DNA of 64,000 bases, taken from the NCBI GenBank assembly GCA_963681505.1, contig OY811978.1, positions 6,060,586-6,124,585 on the forward strand, written 5' to 3'. Within the stretch, counting starts at the first letter, position 1. Each line of letters starts with the position of its first letter. Below are positions 1 to 10,800 of the stretch, piece by piece. The position numbers and the translations under genes were made by a program. The DNA comes from Eunapius fragilis. Its lineage: Eukaryota > Porifera > Demospongiae > Spongillida > Spongillidae. Under the pieces are notes generated by a model. It ran no database searches. It was not told where the DNA came from and saw only the letters and a program-made list of their open reading frames with translations.

Positions 1-297
1 GACATTTACGTTCTCAACCCTTAAAATTTTGACGATAACATTTCTACAGCCATAGTATTGCATTTGTATTTGAAAAAGAGACTAAAATTTAACTATCCTT
101 CTTTTTAACCAGAGATAATATATAGATCATCTCTGTTTTAACTTTAGCACTTATCTTCTAGTGAGCTGTTTTTTAATTATCACACAGAGTTGCCAACTTA
201 TTAGCTAGTTCTAACCATCCGTTCTTCCAATATTACATAATATACGGTATTACAAATTCAATACAATGAGCAATGCATTGTATTCTACTGTAGTTTT

Positions 298-430
298 CAG
301 TAGCGGATCCAGAGGGGGGGCTGAAACAATATTCACAATTAATTTTCACCATATAAGGCATTGTCAGTACCATATATGGTGAAAATGAATTGTGAATATG
401 ATTTTAGCCCCCCCTCTGGATCCGCTACTG
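298..430. mobile_element. Short inverted-repeat transposon (MITE), 133 bp
   Basis: The ends are near-perfect inverted repeats. The left end reads CAGTAGCGGATCCAGAGGGG and the right end is its reverse complement. A second, inner inverted repeat (TATGGTGAAAAT and its complement) lets the whole unit fold on itself. GTTTT directly flanks both sides (293-297 and 431-435) and is a likely 5-bp target duplication. There is no coding capacity, so this is a non-autonomous DNA transposon; the superfamily is not assigned. Confidence 0.8.
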
Positions 431-769
431 GTTTTTATTTTATTACTTCAGCTGACAGCTCCCATTTGTAACTTGGTAACTGCTTCTAGGTTGGTCGATT
501 TCACTGTTATCACTTACGAAAGTGTTGCATTTAGTGACAGGCAATTTCGAAAGCTTCCCAGATCATAAATGAGCACAAAATAGGGCAACTTTACACGTGT
601 GTGCAAATATCATCACACAATGACAAGTACTGAGATAACCCAAGACTCTTTCACTCGTGAGCTAATAACGGGCTTCTGTTGAGCGGTGCTGCGCGTCTTG
701 ATGTGAAATTAGATAGAAACAACGACTCAAAGGACGTACTAACCCTAATCCCTGCTATAACAGGTTGCC

Positions 770-1820
770 CTCCATGCTAAAAACTAGAGAGAGAGAGTTG
801 CTTGCCTTGCCAGTTAGACTTGGTGGCATGGGGATCTTAAATCCCACAACATGCACTTCTCAATTAATGTTTTAACTCATCCAGACAACTAACATCTCCG
901 CTGGTTGCACTTATCATTTCACAAGAGGACAAACTTCCCTCTGCTGGTGCCACATTATCTGAAACAAAAAAATCTATTCACTCAGAAAATAGAAAACTAC
1001 AAAATGCCCTTGCTGATTGCATCTATGACAACCTATCTGCTAAGCAGCAATGACTGGTTGATCTTAGTAGGGGAAAAGGTGCATCCTCATGGTTATCTGT
1101 ACTTCCTTTGGACGAGTTTGGTATCTCTCTGCATAAGGGTGAATTTCGAGATGCACTTTGTTTGAGGTATGGCTGGAGTCTTCCAAATGTGTCATCATCT
1201 TGTACTTGTGGTATGTCATTCTCTGTTGACCATGCAATGACGTGCAACTTGGGCGGCTTTCCAACAATTCGCCATAATGAGATACGAAATCTCACTGCTT
1301 CCTTGTTATCAGAAGTATGCCATAATGTTGCCATTGAACCTCACTTACAACCACTGAATGGTGAAGGCTTTCACCACAAATCTGCCAACACTGATGAGAA
1401 TTCACGTCTCGATATACGTGCCAGGGGTTTTTGGAATCGTGGCCAGGATGCTTACTTTGATGTCTAATGCTCCAAGCTACCGTTCCATGGACTTGCCAGC
1501 AATACACCACAGACATGAATTGGAAAAAAAGCGACAATATAGTCAAGCATGGGGTCTTTACACCACTGGTTTTTAGTACAACAGGAGGAATGGCTCATGA
1601 GTGTTCAACGTTTTACAGGCATTTGGCAGACATGATGTTCATCAAGCAGGACAAACCATATTCTCTTGTAGTTAGCTGGCTACGCACTCGACTCTCTTGT
1701 GCTTTCGTTCGTGCTGCTGTTCTGTGCATTTGTGGAAGCAGGTCATCACATCGCCACCCTATTTACGAACATGACCTTACCCTTGCAACTGTTGAGGGTA
1801 AGATGCCATCCTCAGTCTAA
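770..1820 (+). pseudogene. 3' end of a non-LTR retrotransposon with a restriction-like endonuclease (copy 1)
   Basis: Frame-shifted remains of the C-terminal third of an RLE-type non-LTR polyprotein. In order there is an LPVRLGGMGI-type segment (about 800-840), a cysteine/histidine knuckle (CTCG...HAMTC, about 1200-1245), the conserved stretch GGFPTIRHNEIRNLTASLL (about 1252-1308), an endonuclease-like LDIRARGFW...AYFDV (about 1408-1466), and in another frame GVFTPLVFSTTGGM followed by the C-terminal tail that stops near 1820. The 5' part and the reverse transcriptase are absent, as expected for 5' truncation. The assignment rests on recognising a family abundant in sponges and cnidarians; the clade is not determined. 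Confidence 0.7.
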
Positions 1821-2047
1821 TGATCTATCAGTAACACTTTTTTTTTTGTATAGTATGTGGATTATTGTATATGGATTTATTTATTGAACTCAAAGGACTT
1901 AATCCCGTGGAAAAAGTATTCATTTAGGGGCATAGGGCTTTTTTTTTTGTCCAAATGAATGTGAATGAGTGGACAATATTTATATCTAGATAGTTTACAA
2001 AAAAGCAAGCTAGCTTGCAAGATAGTAGCTCCACAGGGGAAAAAAAA

Positions 2048-2189
2048 AGCGTTGAATCGTTTAGAAATCATTTAGAAATCATTGCGCGATTGAACAGAGA
2101 ATCACACAAAAATCAATAAAGCGTATGATTTTTGTGTGATTTTGTGTTCAATCACACAAAGATTTCTAAATGATTTCCTTTCGACGCTT
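2048..2189. repeat. Nested palindromic repeat ending in a poly-C tract
   Basis: Outer arms AAGCGTTGAATCG...TTTAGAAATCA and TTTCTAAATGA...CGACGCTT are inverted copies, and the interior holds repeated ATCACACAAA / TTTGTGTGAT palindromes. A run of about 25 C follows at once (2190-2214). The structure resembles a short foldback element; no product is encoded. Confidence 0.6.
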
Positions 2190-2226
2190 CCCCCCCCCCC
2201 CCCCCCCCCCCCCCGTTCGTTTAATT

Positions 2227-2358
2227 CACAGCAAAAAAAAAGCGTCTTGATTTCCAATTGATTTGTCACTGGTATGTAAACATTTTGTACCAGAATGTAA
2301 GTGACAAAGCAATTGAAAATCAAGAATCAGTGATTCGACGCGTTCTTTTTTTGCTGTG
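2227..2358. mobile_element. CACAGCAAAA-type MITE, copy A
   Basis: The termini are CACAGCAAAAAAAA...GCGT and its complement ACGCGTT...TTTTTTTGCTGTG. Subterminal arms contain TTGATTTCCAATTGATTT and the inverted AATTGAAAATCAAG. The centre carries TTTTGTACCAGAA. A second copy with the same ends and centre lies at 3640-3798, so this is a real repeat family. It is non-coding and 132 bp long. Confidence 0.75.
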
Positions 2359-2364
2359 TATCAG

Positions 2365-2595
2365 GAACTACGATAGTAGTTCCTATATAGGAATTGACCC
2401 GGGTCGTGAATATCATTAAAAAAAACGCAACCAGCGTACAACTCGCGTACCAAGAAACGGATAGTTTAGCTCTTTGTTCCTATCGAACCAGAAGGCAAAG
2501 ACGGTCATTTTAATGTTTTGTTCCAGTCTTCAAACCGTTTGCTTCAAGAGAACAAAAAAGTTCGTGTTTTACCTCGTCCCCAGGCCAAATCTTCT

Positions 2596-2630
<35 letters not shown>

Positions 2631-2745
2631 TTCTCGGGTGAGTATAACTCGGGATAGGAATGGTTTTAAAGAGCGCCAATTATACCAATCGCTTTAGAAT
2701 CTCCTGGAAGGCCATCTTCAAGTATCAGAGATATGAATAAAGCTT
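2365..2745 (-). repeat. Dispersed module partnered with the long-hairpin family (copy 1)
   Basis: Contains three landmarks that recur near 15.3-15.6, 31.7-32.1 and 34.0-34.4 kb: TCCTATATAGGAATTGACC, a stretch ending in TTTGTTCC...GACGGTCATTT, and TATAACTCGGGATAGGAA. A (CGT)n microsatellite has expanded inside it. Each copy sits beside a long hairpin, so module and hairpin probably form one composite repeat. Parts look protein-like across copies, but every copy has stops. Confidence 0.5.
2597..2630. repeat. (CGT)n trinucleotide microsatellite
   Basis: About eleven uninterrupted CGT units. They lie inside the dispersed module at 2365-2745; the homologous positions of other copies lack the expansion, so it arose locally. 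Confidence 0.95.
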
Positions 2746-3017
2746 AAAACGTACATACGTAATCATTACGTAATGCGTAGTGTTAAATAGAAGCGTTCCC
2801 ATGGCGACATTTACGTATATTTAGAATTGTGCAAACAAAGAGGAGAGCAGACGACGAGTTAGAATTCTCCCGCGTTCCTTACAGTGATCCCAAACAAAGC
2901 GGGCGTCTGCTCGTGACGGTAATTGAAGCGGAGGGGGGGGGGGGGGGTGGTGGGGTGGGGGGGGGGCAACTTGCCAGTATAATCGATAAAAAAAATGATA
3001 ATTAAAAAATAGAGGAA

Positions 3018-3306
3018 ACAAGTAAAGAAAAACATTCTCTAACGAGAAAGTTGGTGGGATATAGGAATTGGAGGCAATGGTGGTGTTAAAAGGAAGGGAA
3101 CAAGGTTTTGAGAAAAGGGTAATGAGACAAAAATCCTATATTGAGCACGTGTAAATGTAATAGAACCAAAAGAAGTGCTAAATATAGGATTTTTGTCTCA
3201 TTACCCTTTTCTCAAAACCTTGTTCCCTTCCTTTTAACACCACCATTGCCTCCAATTCCTATATCCCACCAACTTTCTCGTTAGAGAATGTTTTTCTTTA
3301 CTTGTA
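3018..3306. mobile_element. Long perfect hairpin element (hairpin family, copy 1)
   Basis: Two arms of about 125 nt, starting ACAAGTAAAGAAAAACATTC and ending with the exact complement, are almost fully complementary around a short loop near 3150-3170. Related hairpins lie at 14868-15130, 32107-32370, 33474-33626 (worn) and 34487-34680 (partial), plus a single arm at 60484-60595. Shared arm words are AAAGTTGGTGGGATATAGGA and GGAAGGGAACAAGG. It is a non-autonomous foldback element with no open frame of interest. Confidence 0.8.
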
Positions 3307-3639
3307 ACCAATTTATTGATCGTGAGTTTAAATTTGTTAGCGCATGAGATATATAAACTTCAAGAGTGACAACGTGAGAGAAACCTCAAATGCGTGAGTC
3401 TCACGCCGAAAGCATGAGGGTTGGTATGTCTGATTATTTACGCGCATACGAAGGTTCAAAATTGCTGCCTCTCTATCAGGGCTTTGTAACTTTTCCCCTT
3501 CAACTATAAGTCCCCTTCAATACTAAACATTCAAGTGCACGTAAGTACATATTACTATCCTGTGGTGCCGTGTCTCCTGTCCACTGGTATATAATACTAC
3601 CCAAATCATGAATAATTTCATAATTCATAGGCATTGGAA

Positions 3640-3798
3640 CACAGCAAAAAAAAAAAAAACGCGTAGAATCAATTCTTGATTTTCAATTGATTTACATATT
3701 GTTATTAACAGTTTGTACCAGGTGTGTAAAAATTTTGTACCAGAAAGTGACAAATCTATTGAAAATCAAGAATTGATTCGACGCGTTGTTTTGCTGTG
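3640..3798. mobile_element. CACAGCAAAA-type MITE, copy B
   Basis: Same terminal CACAGCAAAA / TTTTGCTGTG ends and same inner arms (TTGATTTTCAATTGATTT and inverse) as the copy at 2227-2358, with about 27 bp of extra sequence around the centre (TTTGTACCAGGTGTGTAAAAA). Non-coding. Confidence 0.75.
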
Positions 3799-3799
3799 G

Positions 3800-4310
3800 A
3801 ATCAACCACAATGGGATTAAAAAAAGAATTCAAAGCAGAGGGCAATGCTCTAGAATGTAGTTACTGCTGCTCGTTTTGTGTTTTTTAAAATGGGATCCTC
3901 CTACAACAGTTTTTTATACCACTGGTGCTACTGGTATACAGTTATAAAAATGCATGCATGATGCATCCCTGGTATATAACAGTGTGAACACTTTAAGTGT
4001 CAAATATATTGTTCCCTCCAAAGATATCATATCACAATATAGAAGGATAGCTCCACCTGAGTTGTTTCTCAAAATATAACCAGTACCATCATCATTGGCC
4101 ACACTTGTGTCTTGTATTGTTTGCTTGAAGTCACAATAGAAATGTATGTAGCATGGTATTAGATACCTGTAATCAACCCATATATATGCTGTTTGATTAA
4201 TGTGGATAGTTGTGTGAAGTTTAAATGTGCAAGTTAATTTGGAAGTTATCAATGAAGTGTTATCATGACACAATGAAACATGATTCTGTTCTGTGCATAG
4301 TTGCTTTTCA
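3800..4310. other. Gene-free stretch upstream of the GBP-like exon, with a dispersed repeat
   Basis: No coding exon is convincing here. The part at about 4050-4200 (CACACTTGTGT..., GAAATGTATGTAGCA) is repeated in the same orientation at about 42340-42480, so at least this part is a dispersed repeat. No G-domain exon of the following gene could be found. Confidence 0.5.
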
Positions 4311-4313
4311 CAG

Positions 4314-5622
4314 CTGGCAATGAACATCAAAATCTATGAAAACAAAGCAGATGATGAAGATAACAGTGCTGAATATAAACAATACTTTCCCGACTTTCTT
4401 TGGTTGTTACGCGATGTGACATTGCAGCCAGCGGATAGAAATGGAAAATTAGTTACTCCTGTTGAATACCTTTTTAACGAGGTTCTGGATGATACACATG
4501 AAACTGCAAGGGCCTTAAAAGGATGCTTTCATTCTCTTGATTGCCTGACACTTCCACCACCAACTGTGGATGAAGATGTACTTCAGCACATTGAATTGCA
4601 CGAAGACCAGTTATCTCAAAAATTTGTATCCCGTGTTACTGATTTGCTCAAATCTTTGCGAGATAAAGTCCACATCAAAAGTGGATTTGGCAGCTCCGAA
4701 GGCATTGATGGTCCTACATTGGTGCTCCTCATTGCAAAGTATCTGGAAGCTGTTAATGATCCCAATGCAGTTCCATGCCTTGACAGTACATGGGAAGCTG
4801 TTACAGGCATTAGGCTAAAGGCAATAACAAATCAGCTGCTGAAAGGTTATGAGTCAGACATGGATAGGCAAGTGCTTAACTATCTGCCAATGGAAGAAAC
4901 TTCTGGCGAGAAAGCTCTGATGAGTATCCATGAAACTACCTTGAAGGAAAAGGTAACAGCTTTGTTAGATGCAGCAAAATATTTATCACCTAAACTAACT
5001 GTTGATTCTAGAGCAACATGGGAAAAGGAATTGCAAGATCAGTTTACTACTCAAATTATTGTAGAGGAGGTTGATACGTCAACTGGAACAAAGTGTGTGG
5101 TCGGTGGAATTCTTCATAGTTATTTAAAACGGAACTACGATATGTCATTGGAATACTGTGCTGTAAAGTTTAACTCACTATATCAGCAGATTCGTCAAAA
5201 AATAGATTCAGAACTTTCATCTCATGAGAAAGACGGAGTAAAGCGCCAAGTGCCACCTACTTATACATACAATGATTACCAAGATGATAAAAAAACACTT
5301 CAAAAAGAATATTTTGCTGCAGCTCTTGGTCCTGCAAAGCATGAAGTTTGGAGGAATAAAATGGAAGAAACAAAGCATGATGAATGGTTAATTGCCAAGC
5401 TACCAAAATTTGAGCATAGAATAGTTGACCTGACTTCACAGCTGACCACAACTGAAAGCGAATTGCAAAGATTAAGTGAGAATGTAATGGCATTGGAAAG
5501 AGAAAGAGACAATATTAAGAATCAGTGGGCAAATTTGCAAGAACAATTCACAGAATTATCAGCACTAAAGGTGCAACAGGAAGAGCAATACACAAAGGAA
5601 CGTCACCAAATTATAAGAGAAG
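4314..5622 (+). CDS. Guanylate-binding-protein-like GTPase, large internal exon (end of G domain, helical domain, coiled coil)
   Basis: A 436-codon open exon. It begins after the acceptor TTTTCACAG at 4313; the first ATG in frame at 4293 lies in the presumed intron, so the real start is further upstream. Near its N-terminus is YFPDFLWLLRDV, matching the region around the G4 (T/L-x-R-D) motif of guanylate-binding proteins, followed by TPVEYL and FHSLDCLTLPPP. The middle is helical and the last 90 residues form a heptad-rich coiled coil. GBPs are dynamin-superfamily large GTPases that assemble on membranes, often in innate immunity. The P-loop, G2 and G3 motifs are missing from this exon and were not found in 1-4.3 kb. 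The donor GAAG|GTACTA continues in phase 1 to the exon at 5948. I am confident of the family and less sure the gene is functional. Confidence 0.75.
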
Positions 5623-5947
5623 GTACTAGTCATTATGTACCGTTATTGATTGTACAACTCAACCCAGATTATTTGGATTAATTGATGTAGCATCATAGTT
5701 AAAATATTAAGTCAACTAAACCAATAATGAAGTGGATTAATGAATTTGTGTAGCCATGTGACTGGTCCTCTATATAAAAGCATGTTTGCAAAGCAGTTAT
5801 GTACATCTAGTCGTTTTGTTTGCTAGATGCATGTTACACGTATGACACATAATATGGATTGGGCAATTGCCTATATCAGAAAAGATAATAGTTCAACAGA
5901 AGTAAAGAATATGTAATTTTAAATGTATCTTGTCAACCCATTTATAG

Positions 5948-6300
5948 CTCACCTTGGAAGAAGGATAATAACTCGAACTGAAATGCTCTGTGGACTATAT
6001 GCTCGGGAAACAGAAGTGGTAGAAGAACTTGGAGATGAAGATGCTCAAATGATAGGCCAAGTTTGGTTCAATCACCACTATCCGGCTCTTGATGTTACTC
6101 CTGATTCTATACAATCAGAATGTCAAAAACTGAATGTAGCACTGCCTAATGAAAGGGATCACAATGTCAACAGTCTGCTGGCTCATATTGGGAGACAGTT
6201 ATACAGCACAAATGTTGTTGAGCTTGATAAACCTTACAACTTACAACAGGAAAATGTCATAATAGTTGCGCCTGCTAACCACAAAACAACTGAATTTTAA
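5948..6300 (+). CDS. Probable last exon of the GBP-like gene
   Basis: Begins after the acceptor CCATTTATAG. The one base carried over from the exon ending at 5622 gives an open frame through to TAA at 6298-6300, about 118 codons ending KTTEF. The predicted protein has no domain I can name; it contains GDEDAQMIGQVWFNHHYPAL and a leucine-rich segment. Phase agreement and same-strand position are the reasons to join it to the preceding exon. It could instead belong to a separate gene. Confidence 0.5.
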
Positions 6301-7040
6301 TGATATGCTAGCTTTGCCATTTTGTTTGCTGAAATGGTTTTTCTGTTGTAGAATTCTTGTGTGTATTCTGTGTATGTATTGATGTGCATGCAATTCTGAA
6401 ATGAATATCATTATTCCCCCCCCCCCCCCCCCCCCTTATATCATCATTTCTGTACAAGGAATAAGATTGTGCATAAAATATTTAACCAAAACCAAGGCAC
6501 TGTTAACCCCCACCCTCACATCCAAATACCATGCAGAGTCCAATGTACTTGTCACCCGTGATTCTAATTGTTCATTTCATTCAAATTGGTGGTTTCAAGT
6601 TCATGGGAGATAAATTCTTTACAATAGGTTGCTTAAGACGTTCTACACACTCATTAGCAGCTGTTATCCCAAAACACATCAACTTGTACTTTTTTATTTT
6701 CTACTCCTTTCTCCTTCAACACTAATAGAGATTGCTAAGAACACATGGTGTCATAGGGTTTCCACATTGATTATTGCCATGTGGTTGTTATTTTAATGTC
6801 GGCCATGCACACATGTAAGATAAAAGATTTAAAAAATAACATTTGGCATAAAATGTAGAGGTGAACTGATATAAATCAACATTGGCGCGTACTAGCCTTT
6901 ATAATCAAACATATAACCTAAATGCTGGCAAAAAAGATGGACAAAGGTTCAGAAAGAGGGATTTGTTACAATGACTTTATTGTGCGAGAGACATAAATGA
7001 ATTCGTTATTGAATTATTTTTTTGTGGAGCATTTGAAGGC
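6301..7040. other. Gene-free stretch with a poly-C run
   Basis: Likely 3' flank of the GBP-like gene. It holds a run of about 20 C at 6416-6435. Short open frames here are chance frames around the homopolymer. No conserved motif seen. Confidence 0.5.
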
Positions 7041-7043
7041 ACC

Positions 7044-7499
7044 AAAAAAAACTGATTCTCCGAATATCTCGAGGTGATGCTCCAGAAAAGAAATTAAGCA
7101 TTTGGCTGTGCACAAAGTCAACACCTGATGCACCAGCAGTAGTTATTGCACTGTTTAGCTTTCTTCTGTAGCCGATCATTTCTTGACGACTTTAATATAG
7201 ATACATATTTTCTGAAGGGAGATGGAGGTTCACTAGTGCCAACAGTTATTGATATGATAAAAAACTGCATACTGCAGTGCAGAAACATAACCTTGACCCC
7301 ATTTGTTCTTTCAGTTGATAGAGGTTAAACACTTTCTCAAGCACATGGCTACAGCCCTATCACACAAGGGGGACAAAGTTAGTGGATTCTGCAACCAGCA
7401 GTTTATAGCTTGCTTTTGTTCATGTGATCGTTGGAGCTGTGAGCTCAAGCTTGTGCCTGAGAGGGTCATGTACAAAGTGGAGAAGTTGACTAGGCTTTG
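7044..7499 (+). CDS. Unrecognised gene, 3' exons
   Basis: Two or three protein-like stretches: ISRGDAPEKKLSIWLC (about 7050-7115), SFLDDFNIDTYFLKGDGG (about 7175-7230) and, after the acceptor TTCTTTCAG at 7314, an open frame LIEVKHFLKHMATAL... to TGA at 7500. A 55-nt intron from 7117 joins the first two in frame. The join to the third is not resolved. AATAAA at 7533-7538 marks a likely 3' end about 100 bp before the INTS3 start codon. I do not recognise the protein. It may be an alternative tail of the GBP-like gene. Confidence 0.35.
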
Positions 7500-7532
7500 A
7501 TGATAGCACTCCCTTGGCCCCATTCATGGAGT

Positions 7533-7538
7533 AATAAA
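7533..7538 (+). terminator. Polyadenylation signal AATAAA
   Basis: Canonical hexamer 33 nt after the TGA of the preceding open exon, in AT-rich sequence. It would place the end of the upstream transcript only about 80 bp before INTS3 translation begins, a compact head-to-tail arrangement. Confidence 0.45.
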
Positions 7539-7634
7539 AGTTGCTTGTTTATTTGATTTATATATTAAATCTGCGTGATTTTAATTAGTTACGATTAACT
7601 GATGTCCGTTAATTAATATGGTAGGAAGAGAAAG

Positions 7635-7845
7635 ATGGTTGCAAAACAATCTCGTCTATTTTGCTATGGTCAACTTGACGCCAGGGATGAACTTGACGAG
7701 GTACATGTACATCGTAGCGTAGGGTGTTAGGAATTACATGTATTTTTTTCGGTGATTGTAGAAATTGGAGAAGTCCTATCACGAACTCAGCGTTGTCACA
7801 ACGAATCGTCGTGAAAATGAAGTTTACGATCAACTAAACCAAAAG
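7635..7845 (+). CDS. INTS3: INTS3 exons 1 and 2 (start codon and N-terminus)
   Basis: Exon 1 is 7635-7700 (22 codons from ATG) and exon 2 is 7762-7845 (28 codons), both phase 0, separated by a 61-bp intron GTACAT...TTGTAG. The joined protein [19 protein letters not shown] matches the start of the conserved region of INTS3. The human Gly/Ala-rich N-terminal extension is absent. The ATG is chosen because it is the first in frame and the sequence upstream is not protein-like. Confidence 0.85.
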
Positions 7846-10800
7846 GTGTGTAATTACATTAGCATACATAGTTTGTAAAGTCGCTGCGATGATGTATATA
7901 GGCCTACGCGTACGAACTTCGAAAGGGCTGGGAACCGGGGATATAGTGTTACATTTTAAATTCAGTGTTGATCATGTCACTTGACAATTACATATTCCAC
8001 ACGACCAAAACGCCCACTACAGCGCATATAATCATAGATATTAGTTTTAGTTGGTTTAGTTACTTTGTATGTGTAGTATGTGTAGTATGTGTAGTGTAGT
8101 AGTGTAGTAGTTTGAATGTGTGTACATATTATTATAAAAAATACAAATAATGAAAAAATTCTAATATCTATGGTATAACACCCTTGCATCCCCATTGCAT
8201 CGTCCCCTCACACTTGATTGGTTTAGCATTATTGTGCATGCCTGCAAACACAAAGAACGGGCCAAGGTTAAATAACCAGACCTTTAGGCACTTCCAAAGG
8301 GCACTCGAGAGAGATTTCCAATGATCTTGCCTTTAAAAAACTCTGTCTTACACCGGCATTGGCAGCTGCCGTAGCACCCCCTGCCCAAAAGCTATGGATT
8401 CCAAACAGCACTGGGTCAAAACCAACTGCAGCAATTCTTCCAACAGCCACCTTACTCTGGTGTAACTTTGGCCACCATTATTGTGTAGCCACTCCTCACC
8501 CTTAGTCTGCACTATCCCACGAAAGAGCTTTGCCTGGGATGAGTGATCTACCTTGCCCATGTGACAGTAATGCTCCATCATACTAAACATGCCCCCGTGC
8601 GTGCAATATCTAGGGATGCTTCGCTCCATCCCTGTATTGGTTTATCTTGACTCAGTCTTTACCACCATGCCTTCCGCATTAAAGGTAACATTGACATACT
8701 TGAACTTCACTAACTCATCACACTACATGAACCTCAATTCCACCAGTCACACTGCCAGCAACTTGACCTCCATCAGGGATGGAGCTGACCCTGCAGCCTC
8801 CACAATGGCTATCAGCATATCAGCCATAATTGGTTCTGCGCGAACTTGGCCAAAATGCACCATAACCTATCTAATGTGGCTTTAACTAATGGTGACCCTC
8901 TCTATGGTTCCAGCCATGCACTGCCTCCTCTACCGCAGCTTTACTCTCTGTGGACTCACTGAGGTACTATATGTACAGCACCAGATGAAGCTACAGTACT
9001 GGGAAGCTTGGTACTCCTTGACTGGCCTCTGTCCAAGACTTCCATCTTTGAAATGCACGAAGGTATGATGTCTTGGTGGAGCAATCTGCACTGCTTCTCA
9101 GCGCTGTTGGTGGTAGGAATTGGGCTGGTCACCTCTGCTCTGGGTCCTTAAGGTTGCCCAGTAATGGCTAAGCTCCTGTTGAGAACACACACACTTCAAG
9201 CCTACTTTTGCTTTCTTCAACAGCTCTGGCCCTTGCTCTTTAGTTACTTCGACCCTTTCTGTACGGAATGCTGCTGACATCACTTGGTCCACTATCTGTT
9301 CACTGAACGCTGGCTGTATTTTGTTACCTTTCTTTTTAATGGTGTTTGCAGGCTTTTTGATGTAATCCATATGGACTCAAGCTGGCTTTCGTGCATTATT
9401 TGCGCCATCTCCTCCTGATTCTGGCACACAAGCGCTAGGCTGCATCTTCTTGGCTGAGCCATCTAACAGTCAGGAGCTTGGTTTGCATAAACTGCAATCC
9501 TTGCAAGGTTCGGGTGACCCACATTGCTATTTGCCATACTGGTACCAGCGGTGCTTGCTGTAGTGCCGATCGCTGCATCCATGAGTGTGAATGTGCTAAG
9601 TACTGAGAATGTACAAGAGGTAGTGGTGGTATTGTGGGCAGCTGCTGTGAATGTTTTAGCTGACAGTGAAGCTGCGATGATGTGGAACCTGGAGACAGGT
9701 TGTCCGAAGGAAATGGTTCCGATAATGGTTGCACTGTGTCGGACAAATACCTGGGGTGATGCATTTGAGTTCTTACACTTCCCACGATGACAAGGATAGC
9801 AATCAGAACATGCAATCTTCTTTCAGTGGATGAACAACCCATACATCGGGCATTGCATCCATTGCATTTACAGTACAGCATATTGTAAGAATTAAAGCTG
9901 CTGCAGAAGAATGTATTGGTCTTAGTGATGGAGAATCCGTGGTCGCATGCAATTTGAGTACAGTTTGTTCCTTTAAGGCAGTGGCCATGCTGTCACAACA
10001 AAGCTACCATAATCAAAGCAATTAATGATAATCATTGTGAAGCGTTTTGACAGCACCCTTGGCTACCTAAACAAACAAATGGTTGTAAGGAGGGGGAAAA
10101 TGGCTACCAACCATTTTATGAGCTGTCCCAGCCCGGCAAATATGCAGCCCAGAAAGATGTTTGGTTAAACATGTTTGTGGTATGATTAGCTAACTATGGT
10201 AAAAGTTTGGTCAGGATTGTATTTTAATATTTTTGGATACATCATACTTCATTACAAATTCATGACCCCATTCATGGTACGTGCTAAGAAGTTATTAAAA
10301 TGAATCATTTTTGTTTCCTCCTCTTTATTGTCAATGTTTTAGTACAAATTGATGGGACAACAATGTTGCAGGCTAAAGTTATGCTAAACCGAAATGAGCG
10401 AGGTCACAATGAAAGTGAAAATTTTAATTCCTTGCATTTTAAAATCCGTACACTATAGGGTATAAAAATGTACCGTTATTTTGCATGTTCCTATGGTGAG
10501 AGCACATAGGGAAAGTAGCATGTCCAAACTAGACTATGATGCTAAAAGGGTGGCAAATATATATATGGAATTACTCGCAGAGGCTGTGCAAGCCAGACTT
10601 CTTGTTCACTACAACGATGGACATTTGTTGCTTTCAGAGGTCCCTGTTATTGGACAAATCGGAGTAGTATTGGTTAAAGAGGATGTAGTTCAGTTTGTCA
10701 TTTACGAAAACACATCGTAAAGAAGTCAGCCTAGATATACAGTAAGAGAGATTTGATGAAGTGAATACAAACATACATGTATCAAGTATCGGCTGTATAA

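Noticed and set aside
1023-1546. Minus-strand frames opposite the first retrotransposon copy
   Set aside because: Shadows of the plus-strand RLE polyprotein frames, which carry recognisable motifs.
2821-3021. Minus-strand frame with a Pro/His-rich stretch
   Set aside because: It is the translation of a poly-G/poly-C run (2932-2967); no other support.
3914-4330. 138-codon minus-strand frame
   Set aside because: It overlaps a dispersed repeat and the start of the GBP-like exon on the other strand; composition is not protein-like and no family is recognised.
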